From an uncultured Caryophanales bacterium (GTDB taxonomy: Bacteria > Bacillota_I > Bacilli_A > RFN20 > CAG-449), in assembly GCA_945873815.1 (NCBI GenBank), contig CAMCEE010000006.1:22623-86622 (forward strand): a stretch of 64,000 bases of DNA. Reading direction: 5' to 3'. A model generated the notes under the pieces. It searched no databases and was not told the origin of the DNA. It was given only the letters and a program-made list of their open reading frames with translations. Below, one piece after another: positions 45,160 through 55,600 of this stretch. The position numbers and the translations under genes are program-made. The stretch's first letter is position 1. Each line of letters opens with the position of its first letter.

Positions 45160-45816
45160 TCATCCTATTAACATAAGTGTTAATCCTATTGAAATCAATG
45201 TTTGCGCTAATAAGTATGTCGTCATTATATAAAAATCTTTTCTTTTAACTTTAATTACAAAATTAGTTAACGAAAGAATTGTATCGCTGATAATAAATGC
45301 TATATTTCCAAACAAAATCATTATTGCATATCCGGATTTTGAATCCATAAGTAATAAAGTTGCAAATAAGCATTCAATAAATAAGGCGTAAAAATATATT
45401 CCTCCAGGAAGCGCAAAATCTTTAGATATGCTACTAGACAATTTATACGTTAATAGAGGGAATAATAATCCAAAAACAATTAGCCCAATAATAATCCATG
45501 GTTTGATTGGATATGAGAGCAATTGACTAAACAAAACGATATAAAAGATATGATTAATATAAAAAGTTACTATTCCTAAGATAAAACATATTTTCTTCTT
45601 TGGAAAAATAAGGAAAATATCTCCTATTAATCCAAATCCTAAGGCTAAGAAAAGAAGAATATTTCTACACCCTAAGAAATAAACTGTAATCATCAATCCT
45701 ATTAAACAAAATGGTTTTATCGCTTTTCTTGTCTTATCCATCTCTAAAAATGCAAAAATAAATTGCAATAGATATACTATTAATGTAATACTACCAGAAA
45801 TATAAAATCCAATCAT
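45160..45816 (-). CDS. YhhN (lysoplasmalogenase-like) membrane protein
   Basis: A 218-residue integral membrane protein with about seven to eight helices. The segment F-L-A-L-G-F-G-L-I-G-D-I-F-L-I-F and the F-x-L-G-I-V-T-F-Y-I-N-H-I-F-Y-I segment match the YhhN family, in which GD and H are conserved. Mammalian relatives cleave the vinyl-ether bond of lysoplasmalogens. The bacterial role is less certain but fits a membrane containing plasmalogens. It lies 13 bp before the PPi-PFK gene. Confidence 0.85.
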   Translation of the reverse strand: MIGFYISGSITLIVYLLQFIFAFLEMDKTRKAIKPFCLIGLMITVYFLGCRNILLFLALGFGLIGDIFLIFPKKKICFILGIVTFYINHIFYIVLFSQLLSYPIKPWIIIGLIVFGLLFPLLTYKLSSSISKDFALPGGIYFYALFIECLFATLLLMDSKSGYAIMILFGNIAFIISDTILSLTNFVIKVKRKDFYIMTTYLLAQTLISIGLTLMLIG

Positions 45817-45916
45817 AGATCATCCTTTCATTGACTGCACATATTATTCTATATGATTTTATTTATTTAAGCAATACTCAAAAATGAACAGAACTTTGTC
45901 ATTGTTCACTATTAGT

Positions 45917-46666
45917 TTACTTATTATTTACTATGAGTTTTGGTTCTTGAAGAGTAACGATGACATTAGAAGGAATAGATTTTGTAATAAATACATTACC
46001 TCCAATTGTCACATTATCTCCAACAACTGTTTCTCCTCCAAGAATTGATGCATTAGAATAAATCGTGACATGATTTCCAATTGTTGGATGTCTTTTCGTA
46101 TTTTTAAGTTCGTGTCCTTTAGAAAGAGATAATGCTCCTAGAGTAACTCCTTGATACAATTTAACATAATCTCCAATCACTGTAGTTTCACCAATAACGA
46201 TACCCGTTCCGTGATCGATAAAAAAATGATGTCCTATTCTTGCGCCAGGATGAATATCAATACCTGTTTTACTATGAGCGTATTCTGACATAATACGCGC
46301 AGAAATCTTCTCTCCTAATTCATACAATAAGTGAGCAATTCGATATGTAATAATTGCATATATACCTGGATAAGTAATAATCACTTCCTCATATGAATTA
46401 CTTGCAGGGTCACTAGAAAAAGTCATCTCAATATCTGTAAGAAGTAAATCATATACATTTTTTATTCCATCAAAAAAAGAATTCATTTTATCTTCATCAT
46501 TCTTAATAACACTTAAAAAGTTCTCTTTGCATTTGTTTCTTAAACATTCAATATCCTTAACTTTACAAAAATAATTTGGGAATAATAAATCCCTAATGCT
46601 TTGTAAAAAATAGATTGTTTCATATTTATTTGGTATACTTTCAAAATCAAAATTATTTAGGTTCAT
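45917..46666 (-). CDS. cysE: Serine O-acetyltransferase
   Basis: A 249-residue protein with the N-terminal helical domain of serine acetyltransferases and a left-handed beta-helix. Key motifs are G-I-D-I-H-P-G-A-R-I-G, F-I-D-H-G-T-G-I-V-I-G-E-T, and G-V-T-L-G-A. The hexapeptide turns continue to I-G-G-N-V-F-I-T-K-S-I-P. It makes O-acetylserine for cysteine synthesis. A T-N-K-R-H-P-T-I-x-N loop, which in relatives holds catalytic residues, is present. There is no cysK in the window. Confidence 0.93.
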   Translation of the reverse strand: MNLNNFDFESIPNKYETIYFLQSIRDLLFPNYFCKVKDIECLRNKCKENFLSVIKNDEDKMNSFFDGIKNVYDLLLTDIEMTFSSDPASNSYEEVIITYPGIYAIITYRIAHLLYELGEKISARIMSEYAHSKTGIDIHPGARIGHHFFIDHGTGIVIGETTVIGDYVKLYQGVTLGALSLSKGHELKNTKRHPTIGNHVTIYSNASILGGETVVGDNVTIGGNVFITKSIPSNVIVTLQEPKLIVNNK

Positions 46667-46726
46667 AAAAACTCCATTCGCGTTTACTACTATATTATAT
46701 ATTCGATTTCATTTCATAGAAACTAA

Positions 46727-46766
46727 AAAATAATAAAAGACATTAAGTTCATCACCTAATGCCTTT
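46727..46766 (-). terminator. Terminator of pckA
   Basis: On the - strand AAAGGCATTA pairs with TAATGTCTTT, with one G-U (46766-46757 and 46745-46736), around an 11-nt loop, followed by TTATTATTT. It separates pckA from cysE. Confidence 0.75.
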
Positions 46767-46780
46767 ATTCACCAATTTAC

Positions 46781-48388
46781 TTATTTAATTTTTGGTCCTG
46801 CTTCAACAAGAGCCTTACCTGCTTCATTTCCTTCATATTTCTTGAAGTTTTTAATGAATCTACTTGCTAAATCAATAGCTTTAGTTTCCCATTCTTTGAC
46901 ATCTTTATATGTATCTCTTGGATCTAGAATTGTAGGATTGACTCCTGGAAGTGAAGTTGGAACTTCAAAATCAAAATATGGAATCTTCTTTGTATCTGAT
47001 TTTAAGATTGAGCCATCTAAGATAGCATCGATAATACCACGTGTATCTTTGATTGAGATACGTTTACCAGTGCCATTCCATCCTGTGTTTACTAAATAAG
47101 CTTTTGCACCACTCTTTTCCATCTTCTTAACTAATTCTTCAGCATATTTAGTTGGATGTAATTCAAGGAATGCTTGTCCAAAGCAAGCTGAGAATGTTGG
47201 TGTTGGTTCTGTAATACCTCTTTCAGTACCTGCGAGTTTTGCAGTGAAACCTGATAAGAAATAATATTTAGTTTGTTCAGGAGTCAAAATAGAAACAGGA
47301 GGTAATACTCCGAATGCATCTGCAGATAAGAAGATGACATTCTTTGCTTCTGGAGCACTAGAAATAGGTTTTACGATGTTATTAATATGATTAATTGGGT
47401 AGGAAACACGAGTATTTTCTGTAACACTGCCATCTGCAAAATCAATCTTACCATTTTCATCAACTGTAACATTTTCAAGTAATGCATTACGTTTGATAGC
47501 GTTATAAATATCTGGTTCTGATTCTTTGTCTAAGTTGATAACTTTTGCATAGCATCCACCTTCAAAATTGAAGACACCATTATCATCCCAACCATGTTCA
47601 TCATCACCAATCAATAATCTCTTTGGATCTGTTGAAAGAGTAGTTTTACCTGTTCCTGATAATCCAAAGAAGATTGCAGTGTTCTTTCCATTCATATCTG
47701 TATTTGCAGAGCAATGCATTGATGCAATACCTTTTAAAGGAAGATAATAGTTCATCATTGAGAACATACCTTTCTTCATTTCACCACCATACCAAGTATT
47801 AATGATGACTTGTTCACGACTAGTGATGTTAAAAGCAACTGCAGTTTCCGAATTAAGTCCTAATTCTTTATAATTCTCAACTTTAGCTTTTGAAGCATTA
47901 TAAACAACAAAATCAGGTTCAAAAGATTCTAATTCTTCACTTGTTGGAGCAATGAACATATTTTTAATAAAATGTGCTTGCCATGCAACTTCAACGATGA
48001 AACGTACAGCCATACGAGTGTCTTTATTCGCACCACAGAAAGCATCTACAACAAATAATCTTTTATTTGATAATTCCTTAAGAGCTAAATTCTTAAGAAC
48101 TTTCCAATTTTCAACTGAAAGTTTGTGGTTATCATTCTTATATTCGTCTGTTGTCCACCATACGGTATCTTTCGAGTTTTCATCTTCAACTATATATTTA
48201 TCTTTTGGAGAACGACCTGTATAGATTCCAGTCATAACATTGACTGCACCTAATTCACTAACTTGTCCTTTTTCATATCCTTCTAAAGTGCTTTTTGTTT
48301 CTTCTTCAAACAATACTTCGTAAGATGGATTGTATACGACTTCAGTAGTTCCTGAAATACCGTATTTTGTTAAATCGATTTTTTTCAT
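46781..48388 (-). CDS. pckA: Phosphoenolpyruvate carboxykinase (ATP)
   Basis: A 535-residue ATP-type PEPCK. The P-loop is [11 protein letters not shown], followed by [10 protein letters not shown], and the substrate-binding R-S-P-K-D-K-Y and Y-G-G-E-M-K-K-G segments are present. It interconverts oxaloacetate and PEP. In succinate-forming fermenters it often runs toward oxaloacetate with ATP gain; direction here is inferred. GGGGGAAGGG precedes the start. It stands as a single gene with its own terminator. Confidence 0.97.
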   Translation of the reverse strand: MKKIDLTKYGISGTTEVVYNPSYEVLFEEETKSTLEGYEKGQVSELGAVNVMTGIYTGRSPKDKYIVEDENSKDTVWWTTDEYKNDNHKLSVENWKVLKNLALKELSNKRLFVVDAFCGANKDTRMAVRFIVEVAWQAHFIKNMFIAPTSEELESFEPDFVVYNASKAKVENYKELGLNSETAVAFNITSREQVIINTWYGGEMKKGMFSMMNYYLPLKGIASMHCSANTDMNGKNTAIFFGLSGTGKTTLSTDPKRLLIGDDEHGWDDNGVFNFEGGCYAKVINLDKESEPDIYNAIKRNALLENVTVDENGKIDFADGSVTENTRVSYPINHINNIVKPISSAPEAKNVIFLSADAFGVLPPVSILTPEQTKYYFLSGFTAKLAGTERGITEPTPTFSACFGQAFLELHPTKYAEELVKKMEKSGAKAYLVNTGWNGTGKRISIKDTRGIIDAILDGSILKSDTKKIPYFDFEVPTSLPGVNPTILDPRDTYKDVKEWETKAIDLASRFIKNFKKYEGNEAGKALVEAGPKIK

Positions 48389-48573
48389 AAATTTTCCCTT
48401 CCCCCATAAAATTTTATTTACTCATATTATTTATAATATGATTATTTAATGGATAAATTGCAAAAGAGACATTTTTAACATATCTCCCAAATTTTCTCCG
48501 ATTATAGTGTATCACTTCAAATTTTCCGTTTCAATAATTTGGATTTTGTTTTATTCTTTTGTGCTGTAATACC

Positions 48574-48607
48574 AAAAAAAAGAATCATTTCTTTTACGAA
48601 ATGATTC
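48574..48607 (-). terminator. Terminator of the ABC-2 transporter operon
   Basis: A perfect 10-bp stem GAATCATTTC / GAAATGATTC (48598-48607 with 48582-48591) over a 6-nt loop is followed on the - strand by eight T. Confidence 0.88.
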
Positions 48608-48622
48608 ATAATCTATATAAAA

Positions 48623-49558
48623 CTAACTTCTTTTTGAAGCTAATCGATAAAGGAGGATGTTGCCACCAAGTGCAACTACTATAGAAGCGCCAGAATAGAT
48701 ATACATAAATGCTTCTTTGACACTATAAGTAAAGAGATTTAGATTTAAAGCAAATACATCTTTTAATGCGTTAACTAATTCACCATTATCAACATTCATT
48801 AGTGATGCATTGATATTATCTAATACTCCATTCATGAGGAGATTACGATATAAACAAGCAATATGAGATCCTGGAACTAAAGCAAGAACTCCTTGAATTG
48901 AAGTATCGAATGAACCTAATGGAATATAAGCCCCAATAACAAATCCAACAACTGCACTGATAATACCTGAGAAAGCACCTAACGCACTGCTTGATTTAAA
49001 GAAAGAAACAACAATCATCATAATCAATGTGGATGAAGCACATCCTAAGATTGTTACTAAGAATAATAATACTACAGTAGTTGCTGTTAGATATAAGTTA
49101 CCAATTAACGATAAAACGATTAATCCAACACTTAAGATTCCTGCACTGATTAGGAAAGTATTGATAAATGCTCCTGTAAAATATGAAAGAACAACGATAG
49201 AGCCGCTAATTGGAGAGGAATTGTAATCATAATCAATCTTTTTTTCTTTATCTCCAACCATTACTTGTAAAGAGTTTAATGCAACAGTAATAGTACATGT
49301 TCCAAGAACTCCTGCTAATAACCATGCATTCGCAACATTCTCGATATCATTTATCTCAAAGAACTCCTTTAATGGTTCAACATCTTTATAAATTCCACTT
49401 AAATAAGTATCTTTTAAGAAAACAATATATAGGACAAAGACGATTAATGGTGCAAGCATTGAGAAAAACATTGTTGATTTGTCCTTAAAAAACATTAATA
49501 TATTTCTCTTTGTCATTCCTAAATATGCATTGAATTTTTGTCTTAAACTGAGTTTCAT
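48623..49558 (-). CDS. ABC-2 type transporter permease
   Basis: A 311-residue permease with six membrane helices: one near residue 30 after an amphipathic start (R-N-I-L-M-F-F-K-D-K), then a large external loop (about 55-90), then five more, ending in R-L-A-S-K-R-S. It is the membrane part of a DrrAB-type exporter with the next gene upstream. AGGTG precedes the ATG, one base after the ATPase stop. Substrate unknown; control by the adjacent LytTR pair is inferred from the shared repeats. Confidence 0.9.
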   Translation of the reverse strand: MKLSLRQKFNAYLGMTKRNILMFFKDKSTMFFSMLAPLIVFVLYIVFLKDTYLSGIYKDVEPLKEFFEINDIENVANAWLLAGVLGTCTITVALNSLQVMVGDKEKKIDYDYNSSPISGSIVVLSYFTGAFINTFLISAGILSVGLIVLSLIGNLYLTATTVVLLFLVTILGCASSTLIMMIVVSFFKSSSALGAFSGIISAVVGFVIGAYIPLGSFDTSIQGVLALVPGSHIACLYRNLLMNGVLDNINASLMNVDNGELVNALKDVFALNLNLFTYSVKEAFMYIYSGASIVVALGGNILLYRLASKRS

Positions 49559-49559
49559 A

Positions 49560-50474
49560 TTATTCACCTAATTCCTTTCCTGTAACATTGATAAACACAT
49601 CATCCATATTACCTTTTATCAATTCGTAATCTGTAAGAAGTTTTCTTTCATTACTTAAGAAATCAATTATCTCTTCATTTTTGTTATATTTTATCTTATA
49701 TGTATCTAGATTATAGATATATTTCAATTTGTATTTTTCAAGTAATGCATCGTTTTCTTTCGATTCATTGACGTGCCATAGCATCATATTAGAACTATAA
49801 TTTGTCTTTAGATTATTTGGAGTATCATGTGCAACGATTTCACCATGATCAATGATAACTACTTCGTCTGCATCTTCTGTTTCTTCCATATAATGAGTTG
49901 TCAAGAATACAGTAAGTCCCATCTTCGTTCTTAAATCATTAATAATGCTCCATACCATTTTTCTAGTTTTTGGATCAAGTCCTGTCGTTGGTTCATCTAA
50001 GAATAATACTTTAGGATTATTAATTAATGCTCTAGCAATATCTACTCTTCTTTTTTGACCACCAGATAATGCTTCATATTTTCTATTCATTATTTCTGTT
50101 AATGATAATAGTTTTTCTAAATATGACAATCTTTCCTTTGTATCTTTATTACTCATTCCATAATATGCACATCTCGAAACAAGGTTTTGCTTGACGTTCA
50201 ATTTACCATCTAGAACTGAATTTTGAAAAACGATACCAATTGAATTTCTAATTTCTTGAGCTTGAGAATCTAGATCATAACCATTAATCGTAACTCTACC
50301 TGATGTTTTACTTAAAACTGTACATAATACATTAATGGATGTTGATTTACCTGCTCCATTCTCTCCAAGAAATGCGAATAAAGATCCTTCTTTGACAGTA
50401 AATGATATATCTTTTACCGCTTTTACTGTTTTGTAATTTTTAACTAAATGTCTAACTATAATAATGTCTTTCAT
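49560..50474 (-). CDS. ABC transporter ATPase (DrrA-like)
   Basis: A 304-residue ATPase. Walker A is G-E-N-G-A-G-K-S, the Q-loop follows in I-V-F-Q-N, the signature is L-S-G-G-Q-K-R-R, Walker B is V-L-F-L-D-E-P-T, and the H-loop is T-T-H-Y-M-E. The C-terminal 75 residues form the DrrA-type extension ending M-D-D-V-F-I-N-V-T-G. It drives the ABC-2 permease that follows. A GAGGT site precedes the start. The promoter region carries two LytTR-type repeats. Confidence 0.94.
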   Translation of the reverse strand: MKDIIIVRHLVKNYKTVKAVKDISFTVKEGSLFAFLGENGAGKSTSINVLCTVLSKTSGRVTINGYDLDSQAQEIRNSIGIVFQNSVLDGKLNVKQNLVSRCAYYGMSNKDTKERLSYLEKLLSLTEIMNRKYEALSGGQKRRVDIARALINNPKVLFLDEPTTGLDPKTRKMVWSIINDLRTKMGLTVFLTTHYMEETEDADEVVIIDHGEIVAHDTPNNLKTNYSSNMMLWHVNESKENDALLEKYKLKYIYNLDTYKIKYNKNEEIIDFLSNERKLLTDYELIKGNMDDVFINVTGKELGE

Positions 50475-50495
50475 ATATTTTTACCTCACGACACT

Positions 50496-50564
50496 ATTCT
50501 ATATAATCTGACATAGCAAAAAAGCAACTCTATAGTAAGTTGCTTTTTTCATAAAGTAAGTTGC
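50496..50564 (-). promoter_or_regulatory. LytTR-type tandem repeats and promoter of the ABC-2 operon
   Basis: AGTAAGTTGC occurs at 50534-50543 and 50555-50564, exactly 21 bp apart start to start, two helical turns as LytTR dimers require. Towards the ABC-2 genes a TAGAAT (50501-50496) follows with a poor -35 box (CTTTTT, 17 bp away), the pattern of an activator-dependent promoter. The proximal repeat also lies in a GCAAC/GTTGC hairpin with T-run (50523-50543) that ends the DUF3021 message. Confidence 0.7.
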
Positions 50565-50569
50565 ATAAT

Positions 50570-51013
50570 TTATTCATTATCTTTACTACTATTTCTATTT
50601 TTTAAGGCTTTATTTATCTTTTCACTATCTTTTTTATCACCAAACATTGATGCAATCCATACAAATGCATAAACGCAAGCAAAGATTAATAATACGAGCA
50701 ACATGCCACCAATATTAGTCCACCAAGAAAAGATATAACCTTCTAGTAAAACAATCGATATAAGTGCAAAGAAATGTATTACTACTCTAATTAGAAACTG
50801 TTTTCGATTCAATTCCTTTTTATTATAAAAGATAAATGCGCATAAGCCTGTTGGAACGCTAATACCTATAATTTGAAAAGGAAAATACCAACTCCATGAT
50901 TCAAAACTTCCAGTAAACAATTTCATAAATCCCAAACAAACTAGAAGTGAGATAGTAATCTCCATTATTTGTCTTTCTACCATATATAGCATTTCTTTAA
51001 TATTACTCTTCAT
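50570..51013 (-). CDS. DUF3021 membrane protein, partner of LytTR regulator
   Basis: A 147-residue protein with four membrane helices (about 15-35, 43-63, 74-94 and 103-123) and a polar tail. DUF3021 proteins are typically encoded directly after a short LytTR regulator, as here (10 bp apart). In related LytTR regulatory systems such as HdrRM and BrsRM the membrane protein holds the regulator inactive. That DUF3021 does so here is inference. Confidence 0.85.
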   Translation of the reverse strand: MKSNIKEMLYMVERQIMEITISLLVCLGFMKLFTGSFESWSWYFPFQIIGISVPTGLCAFIFYNKKELNRKQFLIRVVIHFFALISIVLLEGYIFSWWTNIGGMLLVLLIFACVYAFVWIASMFGDKKDSEKINKALKNRNSSKDNE

Positions 51014-51023
51014 ATAGCCTCCT

Positions 51024-51470
51024 CTATAATCCTAATATTTTTTTTAGATCTGGCACATATTGACGTGAAATAATCACTCTTTCACCATTTATTAGTCGTG
51101 CTTCAAATCTTCCATTAAAAGCCGGAGTAACACAATTTATCTTATTGCAATTCAATATGATTGATTTCGAACAACGAAAGAAATTATTCTTAGGAACAAT
51201 CGCTTCTAATTCATATAACTTTAATTTAGATTCATAAAAATCATTTTCACAATAAATGAAAGTTTTATTCTCAGTAGCTTCTATATAAAGAATCTCATCT
51301 TGTTTCAATGAATAGAGTTTTTCTCCATGCATTCCAATAATCGATTTAGCCTTTTGTTCTTCTTTAAATAATTTCATTAATGAAAGAACTTCCTCATTTA
51401 TTTCATGGCACTTAATGATTATTTCTTCATCAACATCTTTATCAATTTGCTGAATATTAATCTTAAACAT
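51024..51470 (-). CDS. LytTR-family transcriptional regulator
   Basis: A 148-residue protein without receiver domain. The N-terminal 50 residues are helical. The C-terminal LytTR domain (about 52-148) has D-E-I-L-Y-I-E-A-T-E-N-K-T, then F-F-R-C-S-K-S-I-I-L-N, I-N-C-V-T-P, and I-S-R-Q-Y-V-P-D-L-K-K. It should bind direct repeats spaced by two helical turns. Such repeats occur upstream of its own gene and of the ABC-2 operon. A GGAGG site precedes the start. Confidence 0.92.
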   Translation of the reverse strand: MFKINIQQIDKDVDEEIIIKCHEINEEVLSLMKLFKEEQKAKSIIGMHGEKLYSLKQDEILYIEATENKTFIYCENDFYESKLKLYELEAIVPKNNFFRCSKSIILNCNKINCVTPAFNGRFEARLINGERVIISRQYVPDLKKILGL

Positions 51471-51487
51471 TGAGTCCTCCTATACAA

Positions 51488-51553
51488 ACTTTATTTTGAT
51501 GTAAGAATTATTTCAAGATGCAAACAAGTAAGTTACATATAACGACAAGTAAG
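51488..51553 (-). promoter_or_regulatory. LytTR-type tandem repeats and promoter of the lytTR-DUF3021 pair
   Basis: ACAAGTAAG occurs at 51524-51532 and 51545-51553, 21 bp apart. Seven bases on lies TTGAAA (51516-51511), 17 bp before TAAAGT (51493-51488). The AGTAAG core and following T/A-T-G/A-C match the repeats before the ABC-2 operon, and the distance from proximal repeat to -35 box is also similar. This suggests autoregulation. Confidence 0.7.
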
Positions 51554-51558
51554 ATGCA

Positions 51559-52683
51559 TTATTTAGAGAATTCTCCATACTCACATCCAACGTTATAACA
51601 TTCTATTTCATCTATCAAGATATATTCTTTTTTCTTCTTTTTGAATATTTTCATATTTCCAATTCCATTTCCACCATTGAAGAGACGGTTATGTAGTTTC
51701 AATCCTTTAGGCGATTCATAATTGATGAAAAGCATGTCTTTTTTTAAACAAGAGATATCTACTTCTATCTTATATGATTTATTTTCTTGAATAACTCTCC
51801 AAAAAACTTTATCTTTCTCTTCTTTGAATTTAAACCACGTTTCACAAGGGTGAAAAATCTTTGAAAAATTCATTTCTATTTCTTTTCCTTCTATATAATA
51901 ACCTGCAAGAAGTTTCCGAGGGAGAGATATTCCAAAAACCTTTGGTTTACCTCCTCCGATATCAAATGCACTATTTAACAATTCTTCATTGGTTGATTTA
52001 CGTCTTAAATGAGAAGATGATAGCCAAACCCAAGGTGAAGTAAAATCCCTTCCCCAATTCTTGTCAGCATACCCGTAACTTTTTTCTGGAATCACATCAT
52101 ACATTTCTCCATCATATTCGATTTCACCTTCGAAAGAGGTTTTCATTCCTTCCGCGTGCCAATACATCTCAAACGCATTGATCATCCTAAAAAATTTACT
52201 TGTTCCATATCCTACATTCCAGGCAATCTCTTTCTTAATCTTAAGATTCCATTTCATTCTACCAACATCAGTCATCATTGCAGATTTTACATCTTTTGCA
52301 TCAACTTCCACTTCTCCATATGTTGAATTCTCATCAAGAAAACAATTACCTGCTTTTATGGAGATTGGACATTTACAAATCGAAGTTTCAGATAAAGGAA
52401 AGAAACGATGCAATTGTTTTTTATTTTTTCCCCATGAGCCAACGTTGACCATCAAATATGTTGGTCTTAATGCTTTTTCTTTTGAATTCTTATCTTGTCC
52501 TAATATAATTTTTTCCCTGCACAACTCTGGATTCATAATGAAAAACTCAATATAAAATGCTTTTGCTTCACCGGTTTGTCTATTATATGCAGTAAAGCTA
52601 TGCCACCACCAATCATATCCATTTCTTTTTAATAAACCATTCAATTGAAAGCCATTTTTCTTAACACTCTTTTTATTGAACAT
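51559..52683 (-). CDS. Tocopherol-cyclase-like (lipocalin-type) protein
   Basis: A 374-residue protein resembling the tocopherol cyclase family (PF14249). Marks are N-G-Y-D-W-W-W-H-S-F near residue 20, F-Y-I-E-F-F, and mid-protein Y-G-Y-A-D-K-N-W-G-R-D-F-T-S-P-W-V-W-L-S. These form lipocalin-like beta sheets in relatives such as AttH and carotenoid hydratase. No signal peptide is seen. The real substrate is surely not tocopherol and is unknown. The start overlaps the stop of the RND gene by 11 bp, so the two are translationally coupled. Confidence 0.8.
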   Translation of the reverse strand: MFNKKSVKKNGFQLNGLLKRNGYDWWWHSFTAYNRQTGEAKAFYIEFFIMNPELCREKIILGQDKNSKEKALRPTYLMVNVGSWGKNKKQLHRFFPLSETSICKCPISIKAGNCFLDENSTYGEVEVDAKDVKSAMMTDVGRMKWNLKIKKEIAWNVGYGTSKFFRMINAFEMYWHAEGMKTSFEGEIEYDGEMYDVIPEKSYGYADKNWGRDFTSPWVWLSSSHLRRKSTNEELLNSAFDIGGGKPKVFGISLPRKLLAGYYIEGKEIEMNFSKIFHPCETWFKFKEEKDKVFWRVIQENKSYKIEVDISCLKKDMLFINYESPKGLKLHNRLFNGGNGIGNMKIFKKKKKEYILIDEIECYNVGCEYGEFSK

Positions 52684-55600
52684 TATTATCCCTCTCTCCT
52701 TTTTCCTTTTTCTTTTTATCATTAAAATCAATACGATAAATAACCGAATAGACAGAAGGGATCAAAATAAGAGTTACAATTGTACCAATAGTCATTCCAC
52801 CAATTGCAACTACACCTAAAGGTTGCATTAATTCTCCTCCACTTCCAAGTCCAAGCGCAATAGGAATAAGTGCAAGAACAGTAGTAAGTGTCGTCATTAG
52901 GACTGCTCTTAGTCTTTGATTTGCGCCTTCAATAACCGCTTCTTTTGGATTCATACCACTCTCTCTTAATTGATCAAATCGCTCATTTAATACAATTGCA
53001 TCATTAATGATTACTCCCATTAACATTATTAGTCCAATAAACGAAACTACATTAAGGGAAACTCGAGATATAGCAAGGGCTAAGAACCCTCCTGCAAAAG
53101 CAAATGGGAATGAGAAAATGATAATAAGAGGTTTTCTTAGACTTTCAAATAAGCACGCCATCACTCCAAAAAGGAGGAAAAATGAAATGATTAAAGCAAT
53201 AATAAGTCCATTAAATGCGTCGGTTAAATAATAAGATACTCCACCTTGATTAAAAGAATAATCTTTATAATCTTTCAAAACTTCTTTTGCCGCATTAGTC
53301 AAATATTTGGATGCAGTATTCGTATCAATTCCATAATATTCTACAGTTATAGTAAGAACATTCTTTCCATTTAACTTTCTTATTACATGTCTTCCGTATT
53401 CTTCGTTGATAGTTGCAACATCCTTTAAATGAACAAATTCCACATCATTTTCGTTATTATTTTTAATTCCAACAATTAAATCTAATAAACTATTATAGTA
53501 TTCACCAATCGTATCTTCCTTCCAAACCACAGTGACATCAGCACTAACCTTATCCTCAACGATTTCATATACATCATATCCTGCTAAGCCAATTCGAAGA
53601 GTTTGAACTAAAGTTGAGTAATCAAGACCATTTTCAATTAATGATTCTTGATCAAATCTAATATTATATGATCTACTAGAGGAAAGCATATTATTAGATG
53701 CGTTTCGTATCCCATTCTTTTCTTCAACAATATTCTCTATTTTATTTGAAATCTCTTTTAAAGTATCAACATCTTCTCCATAAATTGAAACAGAAACACC
53801 ATTCATTCCTCCCGTTAAAGAAGCAACAACGCCATCTAATTCAACAATGGAATATTCCTCATCGAAATTATTATCTCTAAATATTAATCGAACATCCTCA
53901 CAAACATCTTTTGTCTTTTTTGCATTATCCTTTAATTGAATCGTTATTATACCTGATCGATTTGTTTCAATTAATCCCGCGAATCCAACGCTTTGTGACA
54001 TATAATCGATGTCATCAACATTATTCATAATGAGTTGATAAGCTTCTTGTGTCTTTTTTTGACAATAAGTGCTTTCTGTTCCGCCTTCAAAATTAATATT
54101 AACTTGAATCCTATGTTGATCGATTGAAGGAAGGAATTCTATCGGACAAGTAAATACTAATCCTATCGAGGCAAAGAACACTCCTAATACTACTAATATA
54201 GTGATGTATTTATGTTTTAATAAACTCTCTAATCGTTTTGTATACCAAATACCTATCCTATTAAATACCTTACTTTCCTTATGTGTTTTCTTATCTTTTT
54301 TATGATAAAACAAGCAAAATAGCGAAGGAATAACAACGACTGCAACAAGGAGTGAGAAAGATAACGATAGAATAACTGCCCAAGCCAAATCAGAAAAGAT
54401 TTCTTTCGTCAATCCTTCTATAAAAAGGATAGGAAAGAACACACATATTGAAGTTAATGTAGAACCAATTAATGAACCAATAACTAATTTAACTCCATCC
54501 ACTGATGCTTCAAGTACATTTTTCCCTTTTTCTTTTTCTGAGGTAATGCTTTCTAAAACAACAATAGAATTATCAACAAGCATTCCAATTCCAACAGCAA
54601 TTCCACCAATGGAAACCATATTTAAAGTAATCCCCATCGCGTATAAAACTATTAATGTTAATAAAACGCTTAAAGGCATTGATAATGCGATTATTAAAGA
54701 TGATTTAATCTTACGTAAGAATAAATAAATAACTACTACCGCGAGTAAACAACCAATAAGTAAGGATATTAAAGCATTAGATAAAGAGTCATTAATAAAA
54801 TCCGCTTGATTATTTAAAGATACAGCCATGTATCCTTCATTATTCTTATTGAATTCTTCAATGATTTTTTTAGCTTCTTTTGCTATTGCAGTAGCATTGC
54901 TATTAACATCACCAAATATATCTAATTGAATTGCCATCATTGAATTATAAAACGCTTTAGATTCAAAGAATGTATTTAACTGTACATCCGCAACATCATC
55001 AACTCTAATTTTCAATGTATTAGAAGTAGAATCTACTTTCCTAATAAAGTCTAATAATTTGACAGTTGGTTTAACTTCCGCTTCACTATCAAAAGTCATT
55101 TTTTCGTACATTGAAATAAAGTCACTACTAGAAATATCATCTCCAACTTTTATTATTTCTTCTTCGTTTGTTTCTTCATTAACGATAGTTTCTTCATGTT
55201 CATGAATAATCTTATATGAATAGAAAACTTGATAATTCTCCTCAAAATGTTCGCTTCTAATAAAATCTATCGTTTGGGAATTCAAAGGTAATGATATATC
55301 ACTACCTTCATAAATAAAGATATTTGCATATTCTTGATTTGATACTTCTTCATCATTTTTCAAATGATCTACAACAGTATTTAAGGCAATTGTATTTACT
55401 TTTCTTGAGAATTCAATCGCATCTTCAATATCGTTTGAAGACATATAGTTCTCATTAGATTCATCATTGCTAACAATTTCAATATCATAAAATAATGAAA
55501 CGAATTTACTATCGGAGAAATCCTCTTTTAAAGTTCCGTCCTCATTTTCGTTTATTTTCCTAAAATCAACGATTTTTTGCCATTTCTCCTCCGCATATGT

